Source of the DNA: Cryomorphaceae bacterium
GTDB taxonomy: Bacteria > Bacteroidota > Bacteroidia > Flavobacteriales > Schleiferiaceae
Length of the DNA: 27,695 nt
Direction: 5' to 3'
Assembly (NCBI GenBank): GCA_022565745.1
Contig: JAIUMB010000007.1
Location: forward strand, 1 to 27,695
This document shows positions 7,737-14,216 of this stretch, piece by piece (position 1 is the stretch's first letter; the number at the start of each line of letters is the position of its first letter). The translations under genes and the position numbers were made by a program. The notes under the pieces were generated by a model, which saw only the letters and a list, made by a program, of their open reading frames with translations, was not told where the DNA came from and ran no database searches.

Positions 7737-8368
7737 ACCTTTTAAAAAGCAACCCTTTAATCACCATAATTGTAATCATACACTTTGTTGGATTGATGGG
7801 TTTGAGTATTCCTTTTTTTCGACAAGATTTATTGCCGCTGAGTAGTGTCAACTTGTTGATTACTGGTTTGTTTGTGTTTTATGTTTTAAAAAAGGAAAAC
7901 AAACACGCCTATGGGTTACTGGCCATGCTATTTGTGATGGGAATGGTGGTTGAAATTATAGGGGTGCAAACGGGATTTCCTTTTGGCGAATATGCCTACG
8001 GTACCGTATTGGGACCAAAATTAGGGGGAGTGTCACTGATTATAGGACTTAATTGGTTTTATTTGGTTGTTTGTGCAGTTGCCGTTACCCAATACCTCAC
8101 TAAAAATAAGTGGCTAATTGTTTTCATAGCGCCTTTATTGCTCACCTTCATGGATGTGCTCATTGAGCCTGTAGCCATTGCATTGGGCTATTGGCATTGG
8201 GAGCTGGTGGAGGTGCCTCTTTCCAATTATATCGCTTGGTATGTGGTGTCTATTCCAATGGTTTTGTTGTATCTTCGCTTTACATCAAATCCACCAAAAA
8301 GATTTCCTGCCCAGGTATTTGTTGTTCAGATGATTTTCTTTTTGGTCCTGAATAGCGTTTTATATTAA
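7733..8368 (+). CDS. cruF: Carotenoid 1,2-hydratase, CruF family (DUF422)
   Basis: A 211-residue integral membrane protein with about six to seven hydrophobic segments. GFPFGEYAYGTVLGPKLGGV and, near the end, FMDVLIEPVAIALGYWHWE with SNYIAWYVVS match the CruF/DUF422 carotenoid family (PF04240). CruF adds water across the terminal double bond of acyclic psi-ends to give a tertiary 1'-hydroxyl, the step before CrtD desaturation on the route to saproxanthin- or myxol-like pigments. I place the start at ATG 7733, which overlaps the crtD stop as ATGA and begins MNLLKSNPL; a longer frame from 7682 would bury 17 codons in crtD and adds no hydrophobic or conserved sequence. The stop TAA shares its last base with the ATG of the channel gene. 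Confidence 0.88.
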   Translation: MNLLKSNPLITIIVIIHFVGLMGLSIPFFRQDLLPLSSVNLLITGLFVFYVLKKENKHAYGLLAMLFVMGMVVEIIGVQTGFPFGEYAYGTVLGPKLGGVSLIIGLNWFYLVVCAVAVTQYLTKNKWLIVFIAPLLLTFMDVLIEPVAIALGYWHWELVEVPLSNYIAWYVVSIPMVLLYLRFTSNPPKRFPAQVFVVQMIFFLVLNSVLY

Positions 8369-9171
8369 TGGCACTGGTAACCAAAAAAAGATTAGCACAT
8401 ATCGTTTTTGAATCCGATGACAAATGGTCAAAGGGTTTTGATTTGGTCGTTTTATTGGCCATCCTTCTTAGTGTAGCAGCTGCTATGCTCGAGTCTGTAT
8501 CGGAAATAAGAACCAAGTTTGGAAGTGTTCTTTATTCACTTGAATGGTTGTTTACGATTGTTTTTACCATAGAATATGCGTTGCGGATTTGGCTTAGTCG
8601 AAATCCTAAAGGTTATATTTTTAGTTTTTATGGGATCATAGATTTTCTGGCCGTTTTACCGGCATACTTGTCTTTATTCCTCTTTAGTTCTCACTTTTTA
8701 GTTGTGGTTAGGGCTTTGCGATTTCTCAGAATTCTTCGTATTCTTAAATTGGGTCGCTATATGCAGGAATCGCAGATTCTTTACCGTTCATTGCTGGCCA
8801 GCAGAATAAAAATCGGTCTTTTTATAGGAACGGTGATTACCATTGTTCTGATAATGGGAACAATTATGTTTGTCATTGAAGGACCGGCAAATGGCTTTAC
8901 GAGTATCCCGCGCTCTATGTACTGGGCCATAGTAACATTGACAACGGTAGGCTATGGTGATATTTCACCATCCACTGATTTTGGACAGTTTATTGCTTCA
9001 ATAATAATGTTGATGGGTTATGGAATAATAGCCATTCCAACAGGAATCATCAGTTCGGAAATGGTGAAAGAAAGTCAAGGTAATAAGAGAAGTTGCAAAC
9101 AGTGTGAAGCTAATATTTACGACGACAGCGCTTCCTTCTGTAAGTATTGCGGGACTTCACTTTCTGAATAA
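8368..9171 (+). CDS. Voltage-gated-type potassium channel with C-terminal zinc ribbon
   Basis: A 267-residue protein with a six-segment ion-transport layout. An S4-like helix spans about 111-130 with regularly spaced arginines (VVVRALRFLRILRILKLGR), the pore helix and filter TLTTVGYGD lie at 190-198, and the last inner helix is at about 205-230. TVGYGD is the K+ selectivity filter, so the channel should conduct potassium across the inner membrane in response to voltage. The tail is unusual: Cys243, Cys246, Cys258 and Cys261 form a CxxC-x11-CxxC zinc ribbon (CKQC ... CKYC) placed about 13 residues after the inner helix, where it could gate or tetramerise the channel. The start codon overlaps the cruF stop (TAATG), so it is the last gene of the carotenoid run. 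The - strand terminator of the peroxiredoxin begins right after its stop. Confidence 0.92.
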   Translation: MALVTKKRLAHIVFESDDKWSKGFDLVVLLAILLSVAAAMLESVSEIRTKFGSVLYSLEWLFTIVFTIEYALRIWLSRNPKGYIFSFYGIIDFLAVLPAYLSLFLFSSHFLVVVRALRFLRILRILKLGRYMQESQILYRSLLASRIKIGLFIGTVITIVLIMGTIMFVIEGPANGFTSIPRSMYWAIVTLTTVGYGDISPSTDFGQFIASIIMLMGYGIIAIPTGIISSEMVKESQGNKRSCKQCEANIYDDSASFCKYCGTSLSE

Positions 9172-9196
9172 AAAAAAAGGGAGCCGAAGCCCCCTT
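9169..9196 (-). terminator. Intrinsic terminator of the peroxiredoxin gene
   Basis: On the - strand AAGGGGGC, loop TTCG, GCTCCCTT forms an eight-pair stem with one A-C mismatch and a stable TTCG tetraloop, followed by a run of nine T. The stem occupies 9177-9196. On the + strand the stem is followed by A residues, so it should stop only - strand transcription well. Confidence 0.85.
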
Positions 9197-9219
9197 AAAA
9201 ACATCAATTTAGTGATTGA

Positions 9220-9852
9220 TTAATTTTTTGAAAGATAACTGGCTACACCATCATGTGACGCCTGCATACCTTCTTTGCCTTCGCTCCAGTTGGCCGGACA
9301 TACTTCACCTTTCTCTTCAAAGAAACGCAATGCATCTACCATGCGGAGGGCTTCATCAACGTTGCGACCTAATGGCATGTCGTTAACCAATTGATGACGA
9401 ACGATGCCTTCCTTGTCGATGAGGAATAGACCGCGATAAGCAACCATTTCACCTTCAGCTTCCAATTCGTCGTTTTCATTGTAGAAGTAGCTTCCGGCAA
9501 TCACGTCGTAATTGGTAGAGATGGTCTTATTGGTATCGGCGACTACAGGGTATGTAACACCGTTGATTCCACCGTCGTCCTTAGACATTTGTAGCCATCC
9601 CCAGTGTGATTGCTCAGTGTCGGTTGATACGGCTACCACCTCAACGTCACGCTTTTTGAATTCCTCAAGTTTTTCTTGGAACGCGTGTAACTCCGTAGGG
9701 CATACGAATGTAAAATCTTTTGGATAAAAGAATAAAATCACATACTTGTTGCCTTTGAATTGCTCTAAGCTAAAGTTATTGATGATTTCTTCACCGTTGA
9801 TAACGGCGGATGCCTCAAATAAAGGCGCTGGTTTTCCAACTAATACTGCCAT
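9220..9852 (-). CDS. Typical 2-Cys peroxiredoxin (AhpC/Prx1 family)
   Basis: A 210-residue thiol peroxidase. The peroxidatic cysteine Cys51 lies in the signature DFTFVCPTE (46-54), and the resolving cysteine Cys185 lies in GEVCPANW near the C-terminus, so the enzyme forms an intersubunit disulfide and reduces H2O2, peroxynitrite and alkyl hydroperoxides in the cytoplasm, regenerated by a thioredoxin or AhpF-like reductase not seen here. Length and domain order are normal, and the C-terminal extension includes the helix that follows the resolving Cys in typical 2-Cys forms. It is a single-gene unit with its own promoter box and terminator, divergent from the DUF4293 gene. No OxyR-type site is recognised. 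Confidence 0.95.
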   Translation of the reverse strand: MAVLVGKPAPLFEASAVINGEEIINNFSLEQFKGNKYVILFFYPKDFTFVCPTELHAFQEKLEEFKKRDVEVVAVSTDTEQSHWGWLQMSKDDGGINGVTYPVVADTNKTISTNYDVIAGSYFYNENDELEAEGEMVAYRGLFLIDKEGIVRHQLVNDMPLGRNVDEALRMVDALRFFEEKGEVCPANWSEGKEGMQASHDGVASYLSKN

Positions 9853-9889
9853 ATGATAAATGGTTTTATTGATTACTAAAATTCGGATA

Positions 9890-9897
9890 CAAAAGTA
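9890..9897 (-). promoter_or_regulatory. -7 box for the peroxiredoxin gene
   Basis: On the - strand this reads TACTTTTG, a full match to TAnnTTTG, 38 bp upstream of the start codon. A -33 TTTG is not clear. Confidence 0.55.
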
Positions 9898-9964
9898 ATG
9901 TTTGTAACCGCCATTTAGTTTAAAACTTCGTTAGTTTTTATGGCAGCATAGATTTTACTTATCG

Positions 9965-9972
9965 TACTTTTG
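9965..9972 (+). promoter_or_regulatory. -7 box for the DUF4293-sua5 unit
   Basis: TACTTTTG matches TAnnTTTG and is identical to the box of the divergent peroxiredoxin gene. It predicts transcription start near 9979, which rules out translation from a TTG at 9970 and supports the ATG at 9991. Confidence 0.55.
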
Positions 9973-9990
9973 TGGTTAAATAATTTTCAA

Positions 9991-10389
9991 ATGATTCAAA
10001 GAAAACAGTCTTTGTTAATGGCCATGGTGGTATTAATCATGGGCGTGGCCATTTGGTACTTTCCAATTTACAGTATAGGTGCTGATGTCATTGTATTTGT
10101 TCAGTCCCAATGGACAACAACCATCCCGGTCATTTTGAGTTTTATCCTGGCCTTTTACGCCATTTTTCAATACAAAGCGCGGAAAAAACAATTCGTTATC
10201 AATCGACTAAACATGCTGATCAACCTTGCTTTGGTCGTTTATTTAGTCTTTAAGGTATTCAACACGCCCGACATTGCGACACAAACTGGCGCCATTTTTC
10301 CATTGTTGTCGGTTATTTTATTGTCACTCGCCAATCGTATGATTATGAAAGATGAACGATTGGTACGTGCCGCCGATAGAGTTCGCTAA
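9991..10389 (+). CDS. DUF4293 family membrane protein
   Basis: A 132-residue integral membrane protein with four hydrophobic segments. It begins MIQRKQSLLMA and ends LANRMIMKDERLVRAADRVR-like; both ends match the DUF4293 family, which is found in Bacteroidota and has no known function. The N-terminal MIQR and the C-terminal KDExLVRxADR are the conserved hallmarks I recognise. I use ATG 9991 and not the TTG at 9970, because the TAnnTTTG promoter box covers the latter and the family starts at MIQR. The gene is 6 bp upstream of the sua5 gene, so the two are likely transcribed together. Confidence 0.85.
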   Translation: MIQRKQSLLMAMVVLIMGVAIWYFPIYSIGADVIVFVQSQWTTTIPVILSFILAFYAIFQYKARKKQFVINRLNMLINLALVVYLVFKVFNTPDIATQTGAIFPLLSVILLSLANRMIMKDERLVRAADRVR

Positions 10390-10395
10390 AGCATC

Positions 10396-11349
10396 ATGGA
10401 AAGGGGGAAAGACTTAGCTAAAGCAGCCAACCTCATACGAGGAGGTAAACTGGTGGCCATTCCAACAGAAACAGTCTACGGTTTAGCTGCTGATGGAACG
10501 AATGTCGATGCGGTTGCAGGAATTTTTTCCGCCAAAAAACGCCCTTTCTTCGACCCGCTCATTCTGCATTTTTACGACATCAATGACGCCTTACCTTATG
10601 TCCATTCAGTACCTGATATCTGGTATTTATTAACCAAAACGTTTAGCCCGGGTCCGGTGACTTATGTGTTACCACGTTCGGATAAAGTTCCAGATTTGGT
10701 AACGAGTGGCCTCGATACTGTCGGTGTCCGTTTTCCAAGACATCCTTTAACCAGAGAATTATTGGCCATGCTCGATGTGCCTCTGGCTGCTCCTTCAGCT
10801 AACCGGTTTGGGTATATCAGTCCAACCAAGCCTGAACATATTGAAGGTCAATTCACCAACGAAATCGACTATATACTCGATGGCGGGGTTTGCGATTTGG
10901 GCGTCGAGTCAACCATTTTAGACTTGACCACTGATCGCGTGAAGGTATTGCGTAAAGGCAGTTTATCAATTGAGTCGCTTTCCTCCATCATCGGATATAT
11001 ACCAGAAATGGCGGCTGTATCCAGTTCACGGCCTAGTGCACCCGGCAATATCGATGTTCACTATGCGCCGAGCAAACCACTGTATGTCGTCGACTTTCAA
11101 ACTCTTGAACTGCCCGAAAATGCCGCTCTTCTGGCTTTTGGTAATAATGCAGATCATCTTCTTCCGGCCAAGCGCATTCAGCTTTCAGAAAAGGCTTGTA
11201 CCAAAGAAGCCGCTACAAACTTTTTCGCCGCCCTCCATACTTTAGATGCCGACGATAATGTCGATCTGATTTATTGCGAAACATTTCCCGATTTAGAACT
11301 GGGGCCTGCATTAAATGATCGCTTGACAAGAGCGGGGAGGGAGGTATGA
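10396..11349 (+). CDS. L-threonylcarbamoyladenylate synthase, Sua5 type
   Basis: A 317-residue enzyme that makes threonylcarbamoyl-AMP from threonine, bicarbonate and ATP, the first step of the t6A37 modification of ANN-decoding tRNAs. The YrdC domain shows AIPTETVYGLAADGTN (residues 21-36), the KKRP nucleotide-binding motif (47-50) followed by DPLILHF, and the APSANRFGYISPT segment; after about residue 200 the Sua5 C-terminal domain follows a linker carrying APGNIDVHYAP. Length fits Sua5 (about 320-350) and not the short TsaC/YrdC (about 190). It follows the DUF4293 gene by 6 bp and faces the aroA end; no convincing terminator is seen between them. The last residues GREV differ from the usual basic tail, and a coding-like stretch continues in the +1 frame. 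Confidence 0.93.
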   Translation: MERGKDLAKAANLIRGGKLVAIPTETVYGLAADGTNVDAVAGIFSAKKRPFFDPLILHFYDINDALPYVHSVPDIWYLLTKTFSPGPVTYVLPRSDKVPDLVTSGLDTVGVRFPRHPLTRELLAMLDVPLAAPSANRFGYISPTKPEHIEGQFTNEIDYILDGGVCDLGVESTILDLTTDRVKVLRKGSLSIESLSSIIGYIPEMAAVSSSRPSAPGNIDVHYAPSKPLYVVDFQTLELPENAALLAFGNNADHLLPAKRIQLSEKACTKEAATNFFAALHTLDADDNVDLIYCETFPDLELGPALNDRLTRAGREV

Positions 11350-11441
11350 TTTTAAACTTGGCTTTCTCGACTTAGAATTATTAGAAGTCATTTACGAAGG
11401 TGAGATTTATTGCGTTCGTAGTGAATACGCGCCAATGTTTT

Positions 11442-12638
11442 TTACCCAAACAACACCTTAAAAAAATCTGGAAAAGACTTGTCAACCACTTCGGGATTGT
11501 TAATGTCGATAGGGAACAAGGCAGATAGGGCGGACAACGACATGGCCATGCGGTGGTCGTTATAGGAATTAAAGGCACGGGTAGGTGGATGGATGGTTTC
11601 GTTGCCATTCCATTCAATAAAATCATCCCCGATGGACAAGTTGGCGCCAATGACGGCGAGTTCATTTTTCAGGGCGAGTAATCTGTCTGTCTCTTTAATT
11701 TTTAGTGTATGCAAACCGGTAAAACGAAAGGCTTGACCCATCCCAACACAAGCAATGACTAACGTTTGTGCGAGATCGGGATTGCCACTGAGGTTGAGGG
11801 TGTATGTGTGTTCGGAAATGCTGCGATTTTTTTTTCTTATTCGTACGCCTCCACCCGTATAAATGGTATCTATGCCCAACGGCGCAAAGTAATTGGCCAC
11901 CAAGGCATCACCTTGAAAACTGGGTTGCTTTAATCCCGGATAGTATATTTCACTGTCTTGTGCCAACAGTACCATCGCATAACCGTAAGAAGCGGCACTC
12001 CAATCGCATTCCACCTTAACATCTTTTATTGACGTTGATCTTTCAAACGGTTCAATGCGGATGGTGTATGCGTTTATGGTAAGTTTAATCCCCATCGACT
12101 GAATGATTTGGGCAGTCATGTAGATGTAAGGGGCAGAAACGCCCATGCTTTTACAGTGAATGGTAAGCCCTCCAGGAAGTGCGGCACCAATCAACATCAA
12201 TGCTGACACAAATTGACTCGAGTTGGTATTGTCGATATGCACTTCTCCTCCTTCAATAGGTCGTCCAATGATTCGAACTGGCGCATAGCCCTCCTTTTCC
12301 GTGTATTCAATAGATGCACCCAAATGGACTAAGGCGTCAATCAGCGGTTTTATGGGGCGCTCTTTTAAGCGTTGATGACCGGTTACCAAGTGTTTACCTG
12401 GTAATAGACTCAAACGGGCAATGAGAAAACGCAGCGTGGTACCCGCCATGCCGCAGTCATAGGTATTGGGTTTGTCTTGAAGCAGCCGATTGAGAATTAC
12501 GACATCATCGGCAGTCGATAACGCCTGAATATTTATGGTGCCGGGAAACAAGTCTTCGAGTATCAACCAACGATTGCACTCGCTTTTAGACAGTGGCAAA
12601 GGCACGCGTTTAATGAGTTTGGGTTGAAACAATCTCAT
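11442..12638 (-). CDS. aroA: 3-phosphoshikimate 1-carboxyvinyltransferase (EPSP synthase)
   Basis: A 398-residue enzyme of the shikimate pathway that joins phosphoenolpyruvate to shikimate-3-phosphate. Visible motifs are LSKSECNR (16-23, phosphate-binding Lys/Ser/Arg), CGMAGTTLRFL (62-72, PEP-binding loop), HQRLKERPI, DWSAASY, KIKETDRL and DHRMAMS near the C-terminus. It is slightly short of E. coli AroA (427), as in other Bacteroidota. The start is placed at ATG 12638, which overlaps the aroB stop as ATGA; the longer reading from 12662 uses GTG and would overlap aroB by 28 bp. The loop has Phe in the place of the usual Pro after the Arg (Pro101 in E. coli), which affects glyphosate sensitivity in other enzymes. 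It is the last gene of the seven-gene run; no clear terminator follows. Confidence 0.93.
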   Translation of the reverse strand: MRLFQPKLIKRVPLPLSKSECNRWLILEDLFPGTINIQALSTADDVVILNRLLQDKPNTYDCGMAGTTLRFLIARLSLLPGKHLVTGHQRLKERPIKPLIDALVHLGASIEYTEKEGYAPVRIIGRPIEGGEVHIDNTNSSQFVSALMLIGAALPGGLTIHCKSMGVSAPYIYMTAQIIQSMGIKLTINAYTIRIEPFERSTSIKDVKVECDWSAASYGYAMVLLAQDSEIYYPGLKQPSFQGDALVANYFAPLGIDTIYTGGGVRIRKKNRSISEHTYTLNLSGNPDLAQTLVIACVGMGQAFRFTGLHTLKIKETDRLLALKNELAVIGANLSIGDDFIEWNGNETIHPPTRAFNSYNDHRMAMSLSALSALFPIDINNPEVVDKSFPDFFKVLFG

Positions 12639-13624
12639 GCCTTTGACAGATGTTTTTTCCACATCCGATCTAAACTAGAGGAAACGGATTCTACGTTTTG
12701 AGGAACGACTGCTGATCCACTTTCATAAGGCAATGCAAAGTGGAGTGTTCCGTCTTTACTTTTTTTATCGGCCTGCATGAGGTGTAAAATACGTTCTTTA
12801 TCTAAGGGTGTATAGGGGAGCTTAGGAATGTTATTTACCACCCAGTTTTCCCAAAATAACAACAGGTCTTGATTGGCGTCAAAGAGATACATTTCTGCAA
12901 GCATACCCCAAGCAATGGCTTCTCCGTGGAGTAAATGGTGTGATTGATGATAGAGGTGCTCAAATGCGTGCCCGATGGTGTGACCAAAGTTTAACCAAGC
13001 GCGTTTGTTTTGTTCGCGAAAGTCTTCTTCTACAAGTTTAAGTTTGGTTTGGGCTACATCAGCAATTTGTGCTTCTGAGAGGGGGAAGGTCAATTCTCGC
13101 CACTCGTTAGGTTTACACATTACAAAAGTTTTCCAAGCTTCTACAAAGCCGCATTTGAGGTGTCTTTCGGGTAAGGTGTTCAGCACTTCAGGCTTATATA
13201 AGACGGCTTCTGGTTGGTGAAAAGTGCCCACCATATTTTTTCCCCAAGCGGTATTGATACCGGTTTTTCCCCCAATGGCAGCATCGACCATAGCGAGAAG
13301 GGAAGTTGGGATGTGAATCACTTTTATGCCGCGCATATAAATAGACGCACAATACCCGGCTAAGTCGGTCACCACGCCACCTCCTAAGCCAATGAGGATG
13401 CTGTTTCTGTCCATTCCCAACTGGTGCATTTGATGCAGTATGGTATTCACCGTTTCCTGGCATTTAGAGGCTTCTCCTGCTGCTATGCAAATGCGACGAA
13501 AGGGTGATAATGCGGCGAACTTGGGCAATACCAACTGTTCGACGTTATGGTCGGTTAAAATAACCGTTCGGTTGGCGTCGAGTGTTTGAATGTATTCATC
13601 GGTTTCTGAAGCGCGCGTAATCAT
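12635..13624 (-). CDS. aroB: 3-dehydroquinate synthase
   Basis: A 329-residue NAD- and metal-dependent enzyme that converts DAHP to 3-dehydroquinate, the second step of the shikimate pathway. GLGGGVVTDLAGYCAS (79-94) is the NAD-binding loop, PTSLLAMVDAAIGGKTGIN (106-124) the substrate/NAD segment, and FVEAWKTFVM near 150 supplies Glu152 and Lys155 in the place of the usual AExxK motif; GHTIGHAFE further on holds two metal-binding His residues. All catalytic features seem present although the N-terminus is shorter than in E. coli (362). Both ends overlap neighbours by ATGA (pglD-like stop at 13621, aroA start at 12638), so aroB and aroA are likely translated in fixed ratio. Confidence 0.94.
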   Translation of the reverse strand: MITRASETDEYIQTLDANRTVILTDHNVEQLVLPKFAALSPFRRICIAAGEASKCQETVNTILHQMHQLGMDRNSILIGLGGGVVTDLAGYCASIYMRGIKVIHIPTSLLAMVDAAIGGKTGINTAWGKNMVGTFHQPEAVLYKPEVLNTLPERHLKCGFVEAWKTFVMCKPNEWRELTFPLSEAQIADVAQTKLKLVEEDFREQNKRAWLNFGHTIGHAFEHLYHQSHHLLHGEAIAWGMLAEMYLFDANQDLLLFWENWVVNNIPKLPYTPLDKERILHLMQADKKSKDGTLHFALPYESGSAVVPQNVESVSSSLDRMWKKHLSKA

Positions 13625-14214
13625 TGTTGCTTGGCGGGGATGCCTTTTACAGTTACTCCTGGAGGAACGTCTTTGGTAACAACGGCTCCAGCACCTATTA
13701 CAGCACCTTTGCCTACGCGAATAAACGGTAAAACAGTAGCGTTTGTTCCAATGTAAACATCGTCTTCCACAACCACACCCCCGCCTAAGTTAACGGCGGG
13801 CATGATGGAAACAAATTGACCTATACACACATCGTGTCCAACGGTGGTGTGTAAATTCAATATGCTAAAGTCACCAACAACAATGCTCGTGGTTAACGTG
13901 CAGCCAGAAGTGATGATGATGCCTTTTCCAAGTTTGATGGTAGAGGTGTCTTGCAAAGTGGCATTGGGATGTATAACGTTGGGAAAGTGGTGAGCCGCCT
14001 TTTGAATGTTGTGATACATTCGACGGCGCTCATGAGAGTTTCCGTTGGCCAGAATGACATGGAGTTCAGACTGACGGCCCAGCCAATGGCCATTACCCAA
14101 TACATTGTCTAGCTTATCATCTACGAAACCATGAAATCCCAAAGACGAAGCTTTTAACATGCTGTGTACCTCACGACCAAACCCCCCGGCTCCATAAATA
14201 ACTACGTTCTGCAT
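13621..14214 (-). CDS. Amino-sugar N-acetyltransferase, PglD/NeuD-like
   Basis: A 197-residue protein with the two-part PglD layout: an N-terminal Rossmann-like UDP-sugar domain opening IYGAGGFGREV (6-16) and a left-handed beta-helix of hexapeptide repeats from about residue 85. VGHD near 125-128 is the conserved segment carrying the catalytic His of this family, and the last coil GAGAVVTKDVPPGVTVKGIPA is the usual acetyl-CoA site and end cap. By family it acetylates an amino group on a UDP-amino sugar, such as UDP-4-amino-4,6-dideoxy-GlcNAc, or O-acetylates sialic acid in NeuD. The aminotransferase gene 2 bp upstream supports the amino-sugar reading. Its stop overlaps the aroB start by ATGA. 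The 4,6-dehydratase and the glycosyl-1-phosphate transferase that usually complete this set are not in the window. Confidence 0.85.
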   Translation of the reverse strand: MQNVVIYGAGGFGREVHSMLKASSLGFHGFVDDKLDNVLGNGHWLGRQSELHVILANGNSHERRRMYHNIQKAAHHFPNVIHPNATLQDTSTIKLGKGIIITSGCTLTTSIVVGDFSILNLHTTVGHDVCIGQFVSIMPAVNLGGGVVVEDDVYIGTNATVLPFIRVGKGAVIGAGAVVTKDVPPGVTVKGIPAKQQ

Positions 14215-14216
14215 GA

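Noticed and set aside
11395..11425. TACGAA ... TTCGTA inverted repeat as terminator between sua5 and aroA
   Set aside because: Only six pairs around a loop of about 16 bases and no T-run on either strand.
11381..11665. 94-residue - strand open frame
   Set aside because: It lies in another frame of aroA and runs through the spacer; no motif and no promoter; a shadow of the real gene.
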